Source: Porogramme epimiltina
Lineage: Eukaryota; Basidiomycota; Agaricomycetes; Polyporales; Polyporaceae
Assembly: GCA_900155495.1 (NCBI GenBank)
Contig: FTLJ01000113.1
Location: 40,570 to 104,569 of the forward strand
DNA: 64,000 nt
Reading direction: 5' to 3'
Shown: positions 34,644-46,526 of the stretch, in pieces
How positions within the stretch are numbered: the first letter of the stretch is position 1
How the letters are laid out: each line of letters opens with the position of its first letter
Program-made: the position numbers and the translations under genes
Notes under the pieces: model-generated
Database searches by the model: none
The model's input: the letters and a program-made list of their open reading frames with translations, nothing else
What the model was told of the DNA's origin: nothing

Positions 34644-35581
34644 TCAGGCACTCGCAGAAGGTTCAGGAGTGCCCTGAAGTTTTGATACAGGAAGCCACTC
34701 CTTAGGGAAGTCTCTAATAGATGGTCTGTGCTGCTGTCGACCGTAGATATGGCCTCCCTTCTTGGCCTTCCGCATTTTCGCCTCAATATGCCGGGCATCG
34801 ATAGGGATGTCCGAGAAAGTCTCCGTAACGTCCTGGATTAGAGTTCAGCGACCATGTCAACGCTATCGAAACTGAGCACGCACGTTGGCTTCGGCAAGGA
34901 GTCGGTCGAGTGTATCGCTTGCCCATTTGAGATTCATGGCACCCTTCGGGAAGTCTTCGCAGGAGATCTTGAAAAAGCCGTGCTCACCGGCACCCTCCTC
35001 CGCACCGATACCCGAGTCAAGCGGAGCATCGGGTGTCCACCGTACGCCTGCTAGGAGTTTGAACTTGTGCAGAGCCTGCTCGCCTTTCAACGGAAGCTTG
35101 GAAACAGGGACTACGATTGTACGCTTTTCAGTGGCCGGGTGTTTCTCGCCACCATATGATATTGAGCGAATGACGAGCGGATTTGAAGAGCTCGGAGGAA
35201 CAAACGGCTTGCGGTATGCTGTGTGATAGAATCCATTGTACGTCGTGTCAGCAGCACACCGAAGACCATGCGGAGATCAGACGCACCAACGAGCTTGGGC
35301 ATCTCGTGCTCTATTAGTCGAAGGTAGTATAACAACTCCCTCTGCTGTTGTAGATACTTGTGCGTTGGCTCCGGCGCGTCATCTTCCATCTTCAACTGAC
35401 CCGAGAGGAGATCATCGTCGTACGGAAAAGGCTCCAAGTTCGGGACAGCGCGTCTCGTTGACCTCGCAGGAGTGGAAGGCGTGGTGACGGCCTTGCGTGC
35501 CGCGAGTACTGAGCAGGTGTGAAAGTGCTTAGTGTGAGAGACGTGGGACAGTGCGTTCCTGCAGGAGCGGGAGAGAGCCAT
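34644..35581 (-). CDS. RSM24: Mitochondrial small-subunit ribosomal protein mS35 (Rsm24/MRPS35)
   Basis: Mitochondrion-specific protein of the small ribosomal subunit. Three minus-strand exons (35581-35287, 35218-34884, 34832-34644) give 272 aa. The N terminus MALSRSCRNALSHVSHTKHF with HTCSVLAARKAV is a presequence. The MRP-S35 domain is recognised by YRKPFVPPSSSNPLVIRSIS, YGGEKHPATEKRTIVVPVS, HKFKLLAGVRWTPD and FKISCEDFPKGAMNLKWASD. The C-terminal exon encodes DVTETFSDIPIDARHIEAK and RDFPKEWLP. The gene is divergent from the CZIB gene, with 193 bases between start codons. Confidence 0.9.
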
Positions 35582-35774
35582 TACGCCGAAGACCAGCTGG
35601 ACGAACGGGAGACAGCGACCTGTGGACGTTGGACGGGCGCGAGGTGAGAGGAAAGCTGGCTGTGTCATGTGACTCAGATTCAATCGGGATGACACTACTC
35701 CCCGACCCAATTTGGGAGCGCGTAACTTGGAATCCAACCAGCTCCTCCGTGCTGTCTTAGCGAGAACAAGCACT
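35582..35774. promoter_or_regulatory. Bidirectional promoter region of mS35 and CZIB genes
   Basis: The two start codons point away from each other and are 193 bases apart, so both promoters share this stretch. No TATA box is obvious. Co-regulation is an inference from spacing. Confidence 0.4.
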
Positions 35775-36553
35775 ATGGTTGTAAGTGCGATGTGTGGATT
35801 TTATATCAGCCAAGTTGCTGACTCAAGGAAAAGCGCTTATGCCTCTCTATCAAAGCCGATCTCGAAAACGTTACCGATCTTGAACCTGTCTCGGATGAGT
35901 TCGAGTACTTTTTCAAAGTAACTGCTCTCAGGATCGCTATGTTAGACATTTGCTGATGCATGCATGCTTATAATACAAAGGTGAAATGCACCAGCTGTAA
36001 TGAAGAACATCCCAAGCTTGTCACCATGAATCTCCTTGTACGTCGATCGACGGTTTACAATGGGCAGAACGTTGACCAGATAGTCTTCTCATGTAAATAT
36101 TTTGTTACAGGAAGAGCGCGAGGTGACGGCCGGGAAGGGAAGCACTGCCCACTTCGTATGGCGCTGTGGTCTGTGCAAACGGGAGCATTCAGCCAAGTTT
36201 GAGCCCGGCGAGAAGCCCAAGTCGTATTCCGCCGATGCTAATGGCCAGTTTGCGCCGTTCTTAACGATGGACTGCCGTGGTTTGGAGTTTGTCGGCTTTG
36301 ATCCCAAGGTATGGCCGTTCAAAACTGCGTCCTTCGTATGCGCTGACAAAATCCGTCAGGGTATCTGGAAGTGCGTTGGCGCGGATTCAGGTACTGTGTT
36401 TACGGACGTTGATCTCGAGGAGGGCGAGTGGGTTGACTATGACGAGAAGGTCAGTTTTCCACCCCGCTAATATTTTCTATTATCCACACGACATTTTAGG
36501 CAGCCCTTCCTGTCGGTGTCTCCAACATCGAGAGCAAATGGTCCAGAGCTTGA
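35775..36553 (+). CDS. CXXC zinc-binding protein (CZIB / UPF0587, DUF866)
   Basis: Small conserved eukaryotic zinc-binding protein of unknown role (human C1orf123/CZIB). Six exons (35775-35780, 35828-35917, 35981-36037, 36111-36308, 36360-36449, 36500-36553) give 164 aa, matching the family. Exon 1 codes only Met-Val. The conserved body reads LSIKADLENVTDLEP and DEFEYFFKVKCTSCNEEH, with the first CXXC (CTSC), then TAHFVWRCGLCKREH with the second CXXC (CGLC). MDCRGLEFVGFDP, GADSGTVFTDVDLEEGEWVDYDEK and VGVSNIESKW complete the family signature. Confidence 0.92.
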
Positions 36554-36780
36554 CTGTACTTAATGGTGACGATCACATCTTCAGCAACACATACACATCA
36601 CCCTTTCGCACATCGGTGTTGTTTAGCGTTATATCCAAAAAGTACTAGTGTAACCAGGTATGCCATAATCTCAACCAGGATATCGTGCCACCAATCGCAT
36701 GTACATTGGAAGGCCGAGCAACAAATTTATCAGAGATGAGCCGTTTTCACTCTCCGGAAGGCGGGAGTTTCTTCGCATCG

Positions 36781-39024
36781 TCAACCGGATGTATCTTGTT
36801 CTACGTTCACGGGATATTCTGACAATTGTTGGCGTTTCCTACCCTCTAGGATGTCACGTTTCCAGCTCTCGCCATCACTGTGGCTTCGATGAGACACAGC
36901 ATCTACGACTGTCTGGGCTGTTTCGGCAGTACCCTTCTTGGCAGTTCTCAACAGGTTGGACTGCTTCTTCTTAAATTTGGCAACGCGTTCAATGCTACAA
37001 AAAGGCATTATCAGCACTAATCCATCCGTTCTGCCACCGTACTTACCCCCAAAGTGCTAACTCTGCCTTGCTAATCTCCACTTTGTTCATATCGATTCCA
37101 CGCTTCTCGAGAACGGAGATAAAACGACGGAAGTGCTACCAGACATGAGCACTATAGTCAGTGTACATGCATCTGACTCTTACCTCAATCGATGTACTTA
37201 ACACGGAACGACGGTGAGCACTACTTTCCTGTGCACACTGAAGTAAACGCAGTCAGATGCTTACTGGTAGTGACCAGAAAGGGGTGAGAGTGTGTGGATC
37301 ATCCCATCCTTCACGGAAATCAGGCCGGCCGATGTCACCAAACCCCCGGCCAAGAAGGACGAGTGTTGGAACGTTCCTGGTGCTACTCATGGACGTGAGA
37401 CAGGACTCGGTCAAGTATACCCCGTCACTTACTCTTGATCCCTACGAAAATATTGACTACACCATGGGAGATGGTGTTAGCTCATCAACATCAGGTAGAA
37501 AGCTTCGAGGACGCCCACAGTGCTGATCCTACGGCAAAGTCAGTATGTGGGTTACACCTAGGATACAATATCGCCTCGTACGGAGACATATATCCAGGTG
37601 TTCCGCTTCACTGTTTTCCTCAACAGTTTCTCCAACAGTCCCCGAAGTGTGAAGTTTCTCAAAAGAATACGTTTCAGCGGATTCTTGGACTGTCGCCGAA
37701 TCCCAACGTAATGCATCATCGCATTTACTTCATCTCCTGAAAAGGAGGCGCTCGAACTTGTGTGGGGACTTGAAGACGGTGCCGTGAAGCTGTGTCGAGG
37801 GCGAGAGGCCAGTGATTCAGGCTCGACTTCATCGAAAGGTATGATCCCCTTTCCGTTCCCTGCGTCTTTCCAGCGTCCTGCTGTGGTGTCGACAACTTGA
37901 CCGTTCCGTGCCCAGCGGAGCTTGCCAGTATTGTCAATCATTACAAGATAATTTAAGCCTAGGTTACGATGCTATGAATGCCTCAAACGCGGCAGACTTG
38001 CATCAAAATAGGACGTACGTTGTTCTGGCGAAAGGTATGTTATTCGCTAAATGCTATTGTATGAGAACCCAACTAATGCGCAGTATGGTCCCTGGGCATA
38101 CCTCTTTCTCGAGTTGCTGTCGCGGGCATTCTCGCATATCTAAGTCTTTCCCACCTCCATAGTCAAGCCTTACATGAATCGAGGTCCATCAGGATCCCTC
38201 CAACGGAGAAGGACAACGCACCATTTGAAGAAGTTTTCTGTGGTATCTTCCTGCTTCCATTGCGAGTGGTAGAACTAGGTGCCCACATGTTGGTCGCAAC
38301 GGTATATACGAAAGAGTAGAGATTTACCTTCACTGCGGAGCCGTTCAGTACGCGTGCAAGTGCCAGATACAGAACTCACAATTAGATCCATAACGGTGTT
38401 TCCTAAGGAAGTATAAGTTGAAGACGAGTCTGCCTTGACGGTGAAAGCGCACCCGTCGATAAGTTCGAGCCAGTGCTGCGTTTCGAGATGCTTCCGGGCA
38501 GCATCTCCATGCGATTCCACCGTGTTAGACTGCGCGAGCATGTCATTGCCGTCTTGGAGTCGTCCGACGAGAAAGCCTGCGCGTTTCCATCGGTCACGCG
38601 GCGCGTTTCTACCCCGCTCTGCTGAGTCTCTACCAACCTATGAGGGCCAGTTATGAGCTGCAATAACGCGACAGCTTAGACCATTCACCTTCATTCGTGC
38701 ATGGGTGAGAGCGTCTGACCAAAGAAAGTCGGGAGCAAGGTACTGTTTGTGCATGTGCCTACGCCACACCCTCTGAATACGAACGGCGGCGTTGCGCTTG
38801 GCCGCCTCCTCAATCCTCTCGTCTGTGCTGGGTTTATGAAGGGCTTCTCTGAGGGCCTGCATCTCGTCTTGGAAGTTAGTAGCAGAGCTCGCCTCACCTA
38901 CAGTCGTTATATCAAGTGCAGTCGAGGGCATGACGTCATACACCCACTGCGCTCCCATCTGACGACGGTGTTGTGATGGAGAAGGATCTTTGGCGCGAAA
39001 CATGAATAGAATGGGATTCTCCAC
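36781..39024 (-). CDS. IQ-motif protein of a basidiomycete family, 14 exons, 513 aa
   Basis: Function unknown; the IQ motif suggests calmodulin or myosin-light-chain-like binding. Minus-strand exons are 39024-38689, 38637-38453, 38402-38380, 38332-38328, 38274-38222, 38168-38102, 38046-38019, 37958-37582, 37528-37519, 37456-37433, 37382-37265, 37196-37184, 37135-37047 and 36994-36781. They sum to 1542 nt, one open frame. Landmarks: [22 protein letters not shown] motif [174 protein letters not shown] recall similar many-copy proteins in Agaricomycetes. Start could be 39024 or an internal Met (MFRAK or MGAQW at 38958). Confidence 0.85.
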
Positions 39025-39321
39025 GTATAGCTACCCCTCGTTCTGTATCTTCATGTGATAACGTAGTGTCCGTGCATTCCAGCCGCTCCTAATAGGATTA
39101 AAGTGCTACACGATGTATGGTGCAATGGGATATACGCGATGTGCTTGGTCAAACAGAGGCGGAATCATGTGGTACTATAAAGCATGACAAATGCGTGGGT
39201 GCGAGAGAGAGGGAGAGTATGAGGAAGTGATGAGGATCAAGATAGAAGTGCGATGGTGATGACGGAGGGGATATGCAACAAAACGATGGCGGTACTCAGA
39301 TAACCCAAAAACGCAATCCAG

Positions 39322-42300
39322 TTACCTGAACCCGTTGAAAACCCAGCCCGGCTGGAGTTCCAGGAAAGGATGTTTCCGCAGGTCGGCAGCGGTCGGGCGT
39401 TCGTCAGGGTCGCTGTGGAACAGGTAGTTCAGCAAAACGTCGCTCAAGGCATGAGTCAAGTCCACTCACGCCGCGAAGCATTTGAGCCTGAAGTCATCCT
39501 CCGTATCTGTCAGCGCAATACCGGCGGGTACTGGGGGAGCCTGCTTCGTCTGGTACAGCTGTAGTCCATCGATGTCAGAGCCATCACAGAAGTGATATAA
39601 ATATACAGGGAACCACGCACATGAAGCAGCACGGCCATGGCTTCTTGGCCAGACCATGGCCGTTGCCCCGTCCACATCTCGAACACTACACAGCCTACAC
39701 TCCAGATGTCGATCTTGGAGTTGTATCCCTTGCCCTTTGAGTTGACAACCTCGGGTGCCATCCAGAACACGGTGCCCTGCATAGAGGTGTACGCCGCAGC
39801 ATTATTTATGTCATCGGTGCGCTTCGAAATACCAAAGTCGGAAATCTTGCAAACACCAGAGGTTTCGACGAGGATGTTGTCCGCCTTGAGATCCTAGAGG
39901 CTAGTTAGAAATATGAACTTGGTAGACCGTCTCCTTGGTACGTACTCGATGTAGAATACCTCGTGAGTGGAGGTACTCAAGACCTTCCATGATCTGACCG
40001 GTGAATGATTTCGTGACCTCCCTGTCGAACCGTCCGTGTTTCCGAAGGCAACTGGCGATCGAACCACCAGGAACGTATTCCAAGAAGCTGCGTCCATCTT
40101 AATCAGCGACCACTCCTGCGACGCAAAGACATTGCCAACGTACATGCTCAGGAAGGTAGGTGTCTCTTCGAACCCGAGGTATGACACGATATGCGGATGA
40201 TCGAGGTCCTTAAGGGTCTCGCTCTCCAACTTCAAGGCTTCGACAACGCTGACCTGCCGCGAGTCGTCCTTGTCGCTGGCGGTCCGCGGGATCTCGACCT
40301 GCTTGACGGCAATCATCTCACCAGTTGTGGCGTTCAGCGCCAGGTAGACGCGGCCGTACGTGCCCTTCCCGATGAGTTCGCCACGGACCCAACGGAAGAT
40401 CGCTGCTCAGTGACGTGTAAGCACCCCCTGGCACGCCGTGTCCAAACCACGAAAGACACTCACGTTTAGCGCCGCCTCCTGGTGACGAGTCCGCGGATGT
40501 GGACGACAACGGGCCCTTGCCCTGCTCTGTCGTGACCTCTTCCAGCTTGCTGCCCCACAGCTTGGTGTGGCGCTTGCGTGATGTGGCCGCGACAGCCGAG
40601 TTGTCCGCGCGCGACCGACGGTCCAAATTCCGCTTGTGCTCAGCGACGACGACACGAATCGATTTCTTGTGCCCAATGCGCCGCGGCGTCGGCGCCGGGG
40701 CCTCCGCCGTCGTCGGGGATGTGCCACCCGATGGTGCGTCGATGACGGGCTTGTCGAGATCGTGCTCGGGGAACCAATCCTCGAGCTGCTCGTACATATC
40801 TTCCGGTCGTGGACGCGGTGCCCATGTGGCTTCGAAGTTGTTGTCGAATTTGCTGACTCGGGCCTCCTTGGACTTCTTCGTCGCACCAGTCCGTCGAGGC
40901 GTACGGGGAGTAGGTATAAAGGGAGGCGGAGAAGGGTAGCCATTTGGAACGGGCTGAACATAGTCGTAGTTGCCGTTGGCAGGAAGAGGGGTAGCACCGG
41001 ACGAGGGCGAACTCTCGATACTGAGGGGTGGGAGCGGAGGCCGTCCGGTGAAGCGCGTTTTCTGAGCGTTGGCCGACTGCTGGAAATCCTTGCTCGGTTT
41101 CTTCGCCCAGATAGTACCACGGTCTCTGTCGCTGTCCGAATCATCACTGTCGTCTTCGCTGAAGCTAGGCTCATTGACAACAATAGTGTTAGACCCAGAA
41201 GACAAGGTTGAAGTCTCCGCGGACGTGGGTGGTGTCGGTAACCGCGGTATCGGCGCGAGTTGAGATTTCTGGCGGGGTCGCGCAGTTCCTCCCTCGATCG
41301 CGTGCTCGTCGATGAAGCCCTCTGCCCACTTGCGATCATCCGGGCGGATCGTTTGCGAGCCACTGGTTTGCGAGTCTTCATCAATGGCTCCCCTGCTTAC
41401 GAACGCAGCTCCAGAAGCATCGCCTGAGACAAAGCCACCTTCAGGGAAACCGTTTTGATTAGGAGCAGACGTCGAGGGGTGGATCGGGCTGCGAGGCGGC
41501 GTGCGTGGTCCACGAGCGAAGCGTTCTCCAACAACGTCACCGTGCAAAGACACTTGCGCCCGTGAGACATCGTCACGGCGTGGAAATGTCGGAACCGAAG
41601 TACCGTAGCCATGCGCGGAGCCCGGAGTGAACCTTGACAAGCTCCCTTCGTAGAGAGTCCCCTCCGAGTGTTGAGGAGAGTGAATGTAACGTGGTTGAGT
41701 GTAAGGGGCTGGACTCGAGTCGCCGAGTGCAGAATGGGGCCGAGGGTGGGGTTCGTTGGTGGAACCCAGATATCCATTGACGTTGGGAGGAACAACGTAA
41801 GAAGTGGCGGAAGTGGCGATCGGGCGGGAGTAACTGGTCGACGGGGAGAGAGCTGAACGTGAGATGTCAGGCGAGGGTCCATGGTCAACGGAAGTAGGCG
41901 TATGGTCTCCCGTGGATGGAACACCAGGAAGCGGTGGGCCTCCGGGTGGGCCTCCACCAGTGGACGGTCGGGAGTTAACAGGGAGGGGTGGCTGTGGGGC
42001 CGGTCCCCGCGAACGGCCGGGCGTAAGACTAGGAGGGTGCTTGTTATATGCACCTCGCATATCGGTCATACTCTTAGCGCCATGACGCATAAGGCCGGAC
42101 CCCGAAGGAGACTGGGCGGACTTGTGGTCCTGTTTGCTACTAGGGGGCCTCCAGGTGACGGCCCAGTTGACAGGCACCTTCAAGGGTTTTCTACGAGAGG
42201 ACGTTTCACCAGTTCCACCACTAGCGCCTGGGGGAGAACGGTAAGGCGATAGGATTGAAGAAGGGGTTACAGGGAAACCCCGGTTAGAGCGCTCTTGTGG

Positions 42301-44005
42301 CGTGGTTGGACGATCCTTGTAATACCCACTCGTCGGAACGTCAGTAGGTATCATCGTCCAACTTTCGTTCCCCCTCTTGCTGTCCACGGAATCTTGATCA
42401 TGATTCCTGATGCCAGTGGGCCGGCAGTCCTTCCTACCATTTCGTTGTCTGCGGTCTGACCCATCGCGGTCCCTTGTCCGTCTTGAGCCGGAGAACTGTC
42501 CATCGTTGGTATGACTTCGCTCACGCTCGTAGAACAGTTCAGGGGTGTGAGCCGAGTGGGGTTCGGGGGACATGGGTGCAAGAGGGCGTGGCTCGTCGAC
42601 AAACCGAGAGGATTTCGGAGAAGAACCGAGAGGAGGGGATGAATCGATGGCGCTTGACGCTTCCGGACTATAGCGGTCCGGCGAGAGTATATTGGCGGGA
42701 GACCGAGAACGGTGATATCCAGCAGGAGAGGGTGCACGATGCACCGGTGGCTGCACCGGTGTAGGCAACGCTCGAGTATGTACACGATCCCGTGTGAACG
42801 TATCCTGGTCATCGTCAGAGACCGACGGTTCGTAGCCTTTGTCGTGGTGTTCACTGGTCGATGATTGACTTCCTTGTCGCATCCTCGCATTCGGGTTGGG
42901 GCGAAGGGGGCCATAGGTTGATCGCGGGAGGACAGGAGGCGGAATGGTATTCACGGTAGACGCAGGTATGTGGTCGTATGGAATTTCGTGAACGGTGGCC
43001 GAGGTATGAGACACCAATAACTTGAGATTGCCTGTTTGATCGCCCCGGTCTCTGTACAGGTCGAATAGCTCCTCGTCGGTAAGGGCACTGCCGATCGCAA
43101 ACTGGCCGATCTCTGTGCGGTAAATGGCAAACTTGGTCTGATCTTCATCCGAGATTTGGAGCTGAAAGTAAAGCAAAGGCATGCTCGTATCGAACGGTTT
43201 CTTTAGCGAGATATGCCCACGGACGCACCTTGCTGAAAATCCGCTCTCGAATGAACGCTGGGGTCATCGCGCCAGTGATGTCCACGACCTGCAAGTTCTC
43301 CGCATCGGTGGTAACCAGAACAATGGTCTTGTCCATCGGAGATGAGCGGTATCCCGACCCAATGTACGACTCTACCGGAGTCGACACAGTGGGGGACTAC
43401 GCCATACGGTCAATAAGAGGAATGATCAGTGGCAAAAATGGCACACAACGCACAGTTGCAGGACGGGAGCCACTCGAAGATCCTCTTCGCCCGTGGGGAT
43501 TCGCCCGAATGCGCGACGACAACCCAGGCCGCGATGCGAGCGGCGTGTTGTCGATGCTGCGCTCCCCCGGAATGGTGATCTGCCCTGGGCGCAGGGTGCT
43601 TTCTTCTGACATATTGCCGAGGGGGTGAGCACCGGTTCCAGGAGTGCTTGGAGGAGGAGTTTCTGAAGGTGCGCCGGGCGAACTGGTGCTCGAAGGGGAC
43701 GAGAGGGCGGGGTTGGAAGGATTTGATCGTGGATAAATGTCTGTGCTCAAGGGAGGTGGGATGTGTGAGGGAGGAGAAAAGTTGGGATATCGTGGACCGT
43801 GATACACGCTTGGGGATGAAGATGGTGGAGGGTGCGGGGGAAGCGGGCGAGGGTAGGGTTGCTTCTGGGGCTCGGGCTCAGCTCTGAGCTCAGCTCTGAG
43901 CCCTTCATCACCACTGGTCTCGGGGGACGCATTGCTGACGACGAGGACTCTGCGGCGTGTGGGTTTGTTGTTTCTGTTGACAAGCGACCGTGCGTCGTCC
44001 GACAT
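39322..44005 (-). CDS. BCK1: BCK1-type MAP kinase kinase kinase (cell wall integrity pathway)
   Basis: Ser/Thr kinase expected to sit between protein kinase C and the Mkk1/2-Slt2 module that guards the cell wall. Minus strand, start MSDDARSLVNRNNKP at 44005, stop TAA at 39322-39324 after GWVFNGFR. A Pro/Ser-rich N terminus is followed by a Ras-association-like region (TDAENLQVVDITGA, QTKFAIYRTEIGQFAIG, LTDEELFDLYRDRGD). Next comes a ~700-residue disordered, Ser/Pro-rich linker in one very long exon. The kinase domain starts FRWVRGELIGKGTYGRVYLA (glycine loop), with IAVKQVEIPR (VAIK lysine), the HRDLKADN loop split by an intron, KISDFGISKR and FWMAPEVV. The C terminus is RKHPFLELQPGW. A short duplicated GAGCTCAGCTCT unit near 43880-43905 encodes RAELRAE. 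Assignment over Ste11 rests on the RA-like region and long linker. Confidence 0.9.
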
Positions 44006-45158
44006 GGCTGAAGGAGCGTGCGGGTGGAGGAGAGGCGAGATAGGCAGGGGAGGGGCGTGTGCAATCACGGGTGGTGATTGTCTCCCAATGGGAGGGGCGA
44101 GGAGGCGGGGAGAGAGAGGGGGGAGGATACCGCCGGGGAATGCCTGCTCCGGAGTGTGATGGGTGCGAGGGGAGGGGAGGAGGAGGGCGGCGGCGACGAG
44201 AGCGTCGTCGAGCTAAACGACGAGAAGAAGGCCGGGAGTGGTCAGGGCGCGCTCTCGGGAGACCGCCGGATGACTAAGCAGCCGGCACCCCGACGCAGCG
44301 GGCGGGCGCCTGGGGACTGGTCACTGGCGCCTGTGCGTGCGCTGCGGGGTCGCGCTCCGTTGAGCGCTGGAGCCTGGCAGGCTGGAGGTCAGGCAACGCG
44401 CAGGGTCCCAGGCTGATTGCACGCTGGGAATCGCTGGGAACTGGGAACGCGGACCAAGGGCTGGCACCAGCCGCGATCTCAGTTCGCGTCTGCCCGGCCC
44501 TGCTCGCCGCTCGCCGCTCGCCCCTCGACGCCCGCCGCCCGTCGCCCGCGCGGGGAACTCGCACCCCCGGGCGGCGAGCGCTCAGCCCTCCGACCTGCTG
44601 CCCGCCTGCACGCCTCCTCCGTCCTTTCTATGATTCATAGCGCGAGTTCTCGACCCGTCCTCGCCTTCCATCCGGCCACACACCACCTCCTCATGCCCAC
44701 CCCCGCTCCTCCCTCCCTCCTTCTCCGGCTCCCTCGGCCCAAGCCCATCCACGCGCACTCCCCTCGCCCCCACGTCTCCAGCGGCCATCCCGGGCTCCCC
44801 ATCACCTCCACCCAGCACTGCGCACCGCGTCCAGGCGCCAGAGCCACGTCGACTACCACACTCACTTCACCAAACCGCCATATCACCATATCATGAACCT
44901 GTCAGGCCTCCCCTCGCGATCATCTGATTGTCGTCCTACCACCCAGCCTCTCTGCGCGCGTGGGGTCTCCCCCGCCTTTGACCTTGTGCTTGCCCTCGAC
45001 AGTCCCTGAGGTTTTCCTTTGAGCACGGATCTAACGGCCTGTAGTCCAAGATAATGAAACATCCATTCCATCATACAGCGTCCGTACCAAGGCCCTTACA
45101 AATACACGAAACAACACAATCATAATGCAGGTACCGCGGTCACATCATCGCCCGCCAC
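44006..45158. other. Intergenic region, 1.15 kb, strongly purine/pyrimidine skewed
   Basis: 5' flank of BCK1 and 3' flank of GID8. From about 44070 to 44270 the plus strand is G/A-rich; from about 44470 to 44880 it is C/T-rich. ORFs here (for example 44417-44896) are compositional artefacts rich in Pro, Arg and Ser. A long BCK1 5' leader or regulatory region is likely. Confidence 0.45.
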
Positions 45159-46308
45159 CTATCTGCGTTCTCCAAATGTGCCATCATTCAGGTCGAGCTG
45201 CCAAACCAGATTCAGCGGCAGAGCAAACCAGACGTGTCGGAACACGTACCTTCGGCAGATCCGCACGCTCCTCGAGCATAGCTTCACCCCAGAACAACAG
45301 CCTCAGCAGCCCGACGAGCTTGGCCTCCTTGCCCTGACTCAAGCTTTCTAATATTGCCGCATTCACTTCCGCTGCCGTCTTCATGCGCTGGGCGGGTGAT
45401 AGTAGCTCACTGACCGACGCTGGCATCAGAGGTGACGACTCAAACGCTAGCAGGGCCATCGTCCGCTCAAGCTCAGAGAGGAACTCTGGACTCTCTTCCC
45501 CTCGGGGCGCAAGCGTTGATTGAGCGAATTCGAGCGCTTCCGATATTTTCCCTTGACGTATATACTCAATGAGGTTCTGTTGTTGCAGTCGGAAAAATAA
45601 TGATGGATTGGAGTCGAGGATCTATACAGTTGTGAAGTTAGCATCAAAGCAAGACTGAAACACAAAACGGAGATCATATTGAAGACTGAAGTTTTGGTGT
45701 TTAGTCTCACCATCGACCTGAAAGGTCTCGGCGTGGTGCATGAAAAGTTTGAATCCTTTCCGACCCAATAAGGAGGGCCAATAAATGAACCAATGCACTA
45801 ACCTCAGGGTTCAGGTCGTTCACCCGAGTGATAGCATCCCCGACATCACCGCGCTGGAGCGCCTCTCGTATGTTCATACGATCCTCAATGGAGTTGAAGT
45901 CGACAGGGCCATCGAGCCCTGTCTCCTTGCTGAACTCTTCCGCAGCAGACTTGTATCCCTCGATGACGAGGTAGTCCATGACTAAGCGGTTGAGGTCGCT
46001 GTAGAGATCACAGTTAGCGGCGGCCCAAGCAACAGAGACAGAGACGGGGACAGCGCGAATTTTCAGATAATACATGCAAAGTTTGACTCTTCAAGTGAAT
46101 TCAGAGAGATTCCCAATGATAGTTGCTCATCCTTCGAGCGCCGTCGCCACCACAAGTCATAGACACTCACTCCTTCGACACCTGCACATCGTGCAGCCTA
46201 CGCTCCCATTCTTCTTGATAGATCTTCGCCTTAGGTTGTGGAGGCTGGAAGGAGACGGTCACGTTAGTATGAGACCCCAGACGACATAGGAGGGGGAAAA
46301 CAGACCAT
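45159..46308 (-). CDS. GID8: GID8/TWA1, LisH-CTLH-CRA subunit of the GID/CTLH E3 ubiquitin ligase
   Basis: Scaffold subunit of the GID (CTLH) ubiquitin ligase, which in yeast degrades gluconeogenic enzymes when glucose returns. Five minus-strand exons (46308-46306, 46244-46171, 45998-45803, 45621-45250, 45197-45159) give 227 aa, almost the human length. The first coding exon contributes only ATG. Exon 2 gives PPQPKAKIYQEEWERRLHDV. The LisH motif is DLNRLVMDYLVIEGYKSAAE. The CTLH region has NIREALQRGDVGDAITRVND, and FFRLQQQNLIEYIRQGKISEA with LEFAQSTLAPRGEE and ERTMALLAFESS forms the CRA part. The last exon is inferred from a GTACGT...GGCAG intron; read-through would add a different 20-residue tail. 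Confidence 0.88.
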
Positions 46309-46526
46309 GAGGAACGCGACGAAGACGACGGACCGAAGTTTTATGAGAAGAAATTACTTCAGGGCAAGCTCGGCAGCAAGCGCGGAACAACACCCCGTGG
46401 GCGCTTCCGGCTGTATGCAGCCCCTAAGATTGTCAGGCGTAATCACCAACTTGCTAACAATATAGAGTGTAAATTCTACGGTGACACAACACAGTACATA
46501 ACATAACGGCAATACAGAAAAACATG

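Noticed and set aside
36781..39024. Pseudogene on the minus strand
   Set aside because: The fragments join through consensus introns into one frame of 513 codons with conserved sequence, so it is an intact gene.
40407..42053. Long ORFs in other frames inside the BCK1 gene
   Set aside because: They are shadows of the long BCK1 exon; no domain and Arg/Ser/Pro-rich composition.
44417..44896. 159-codon plus-strand ORF
   Set aside because: Composition follows the C/T-rich DNA; no splice, domain or codon-bias support.
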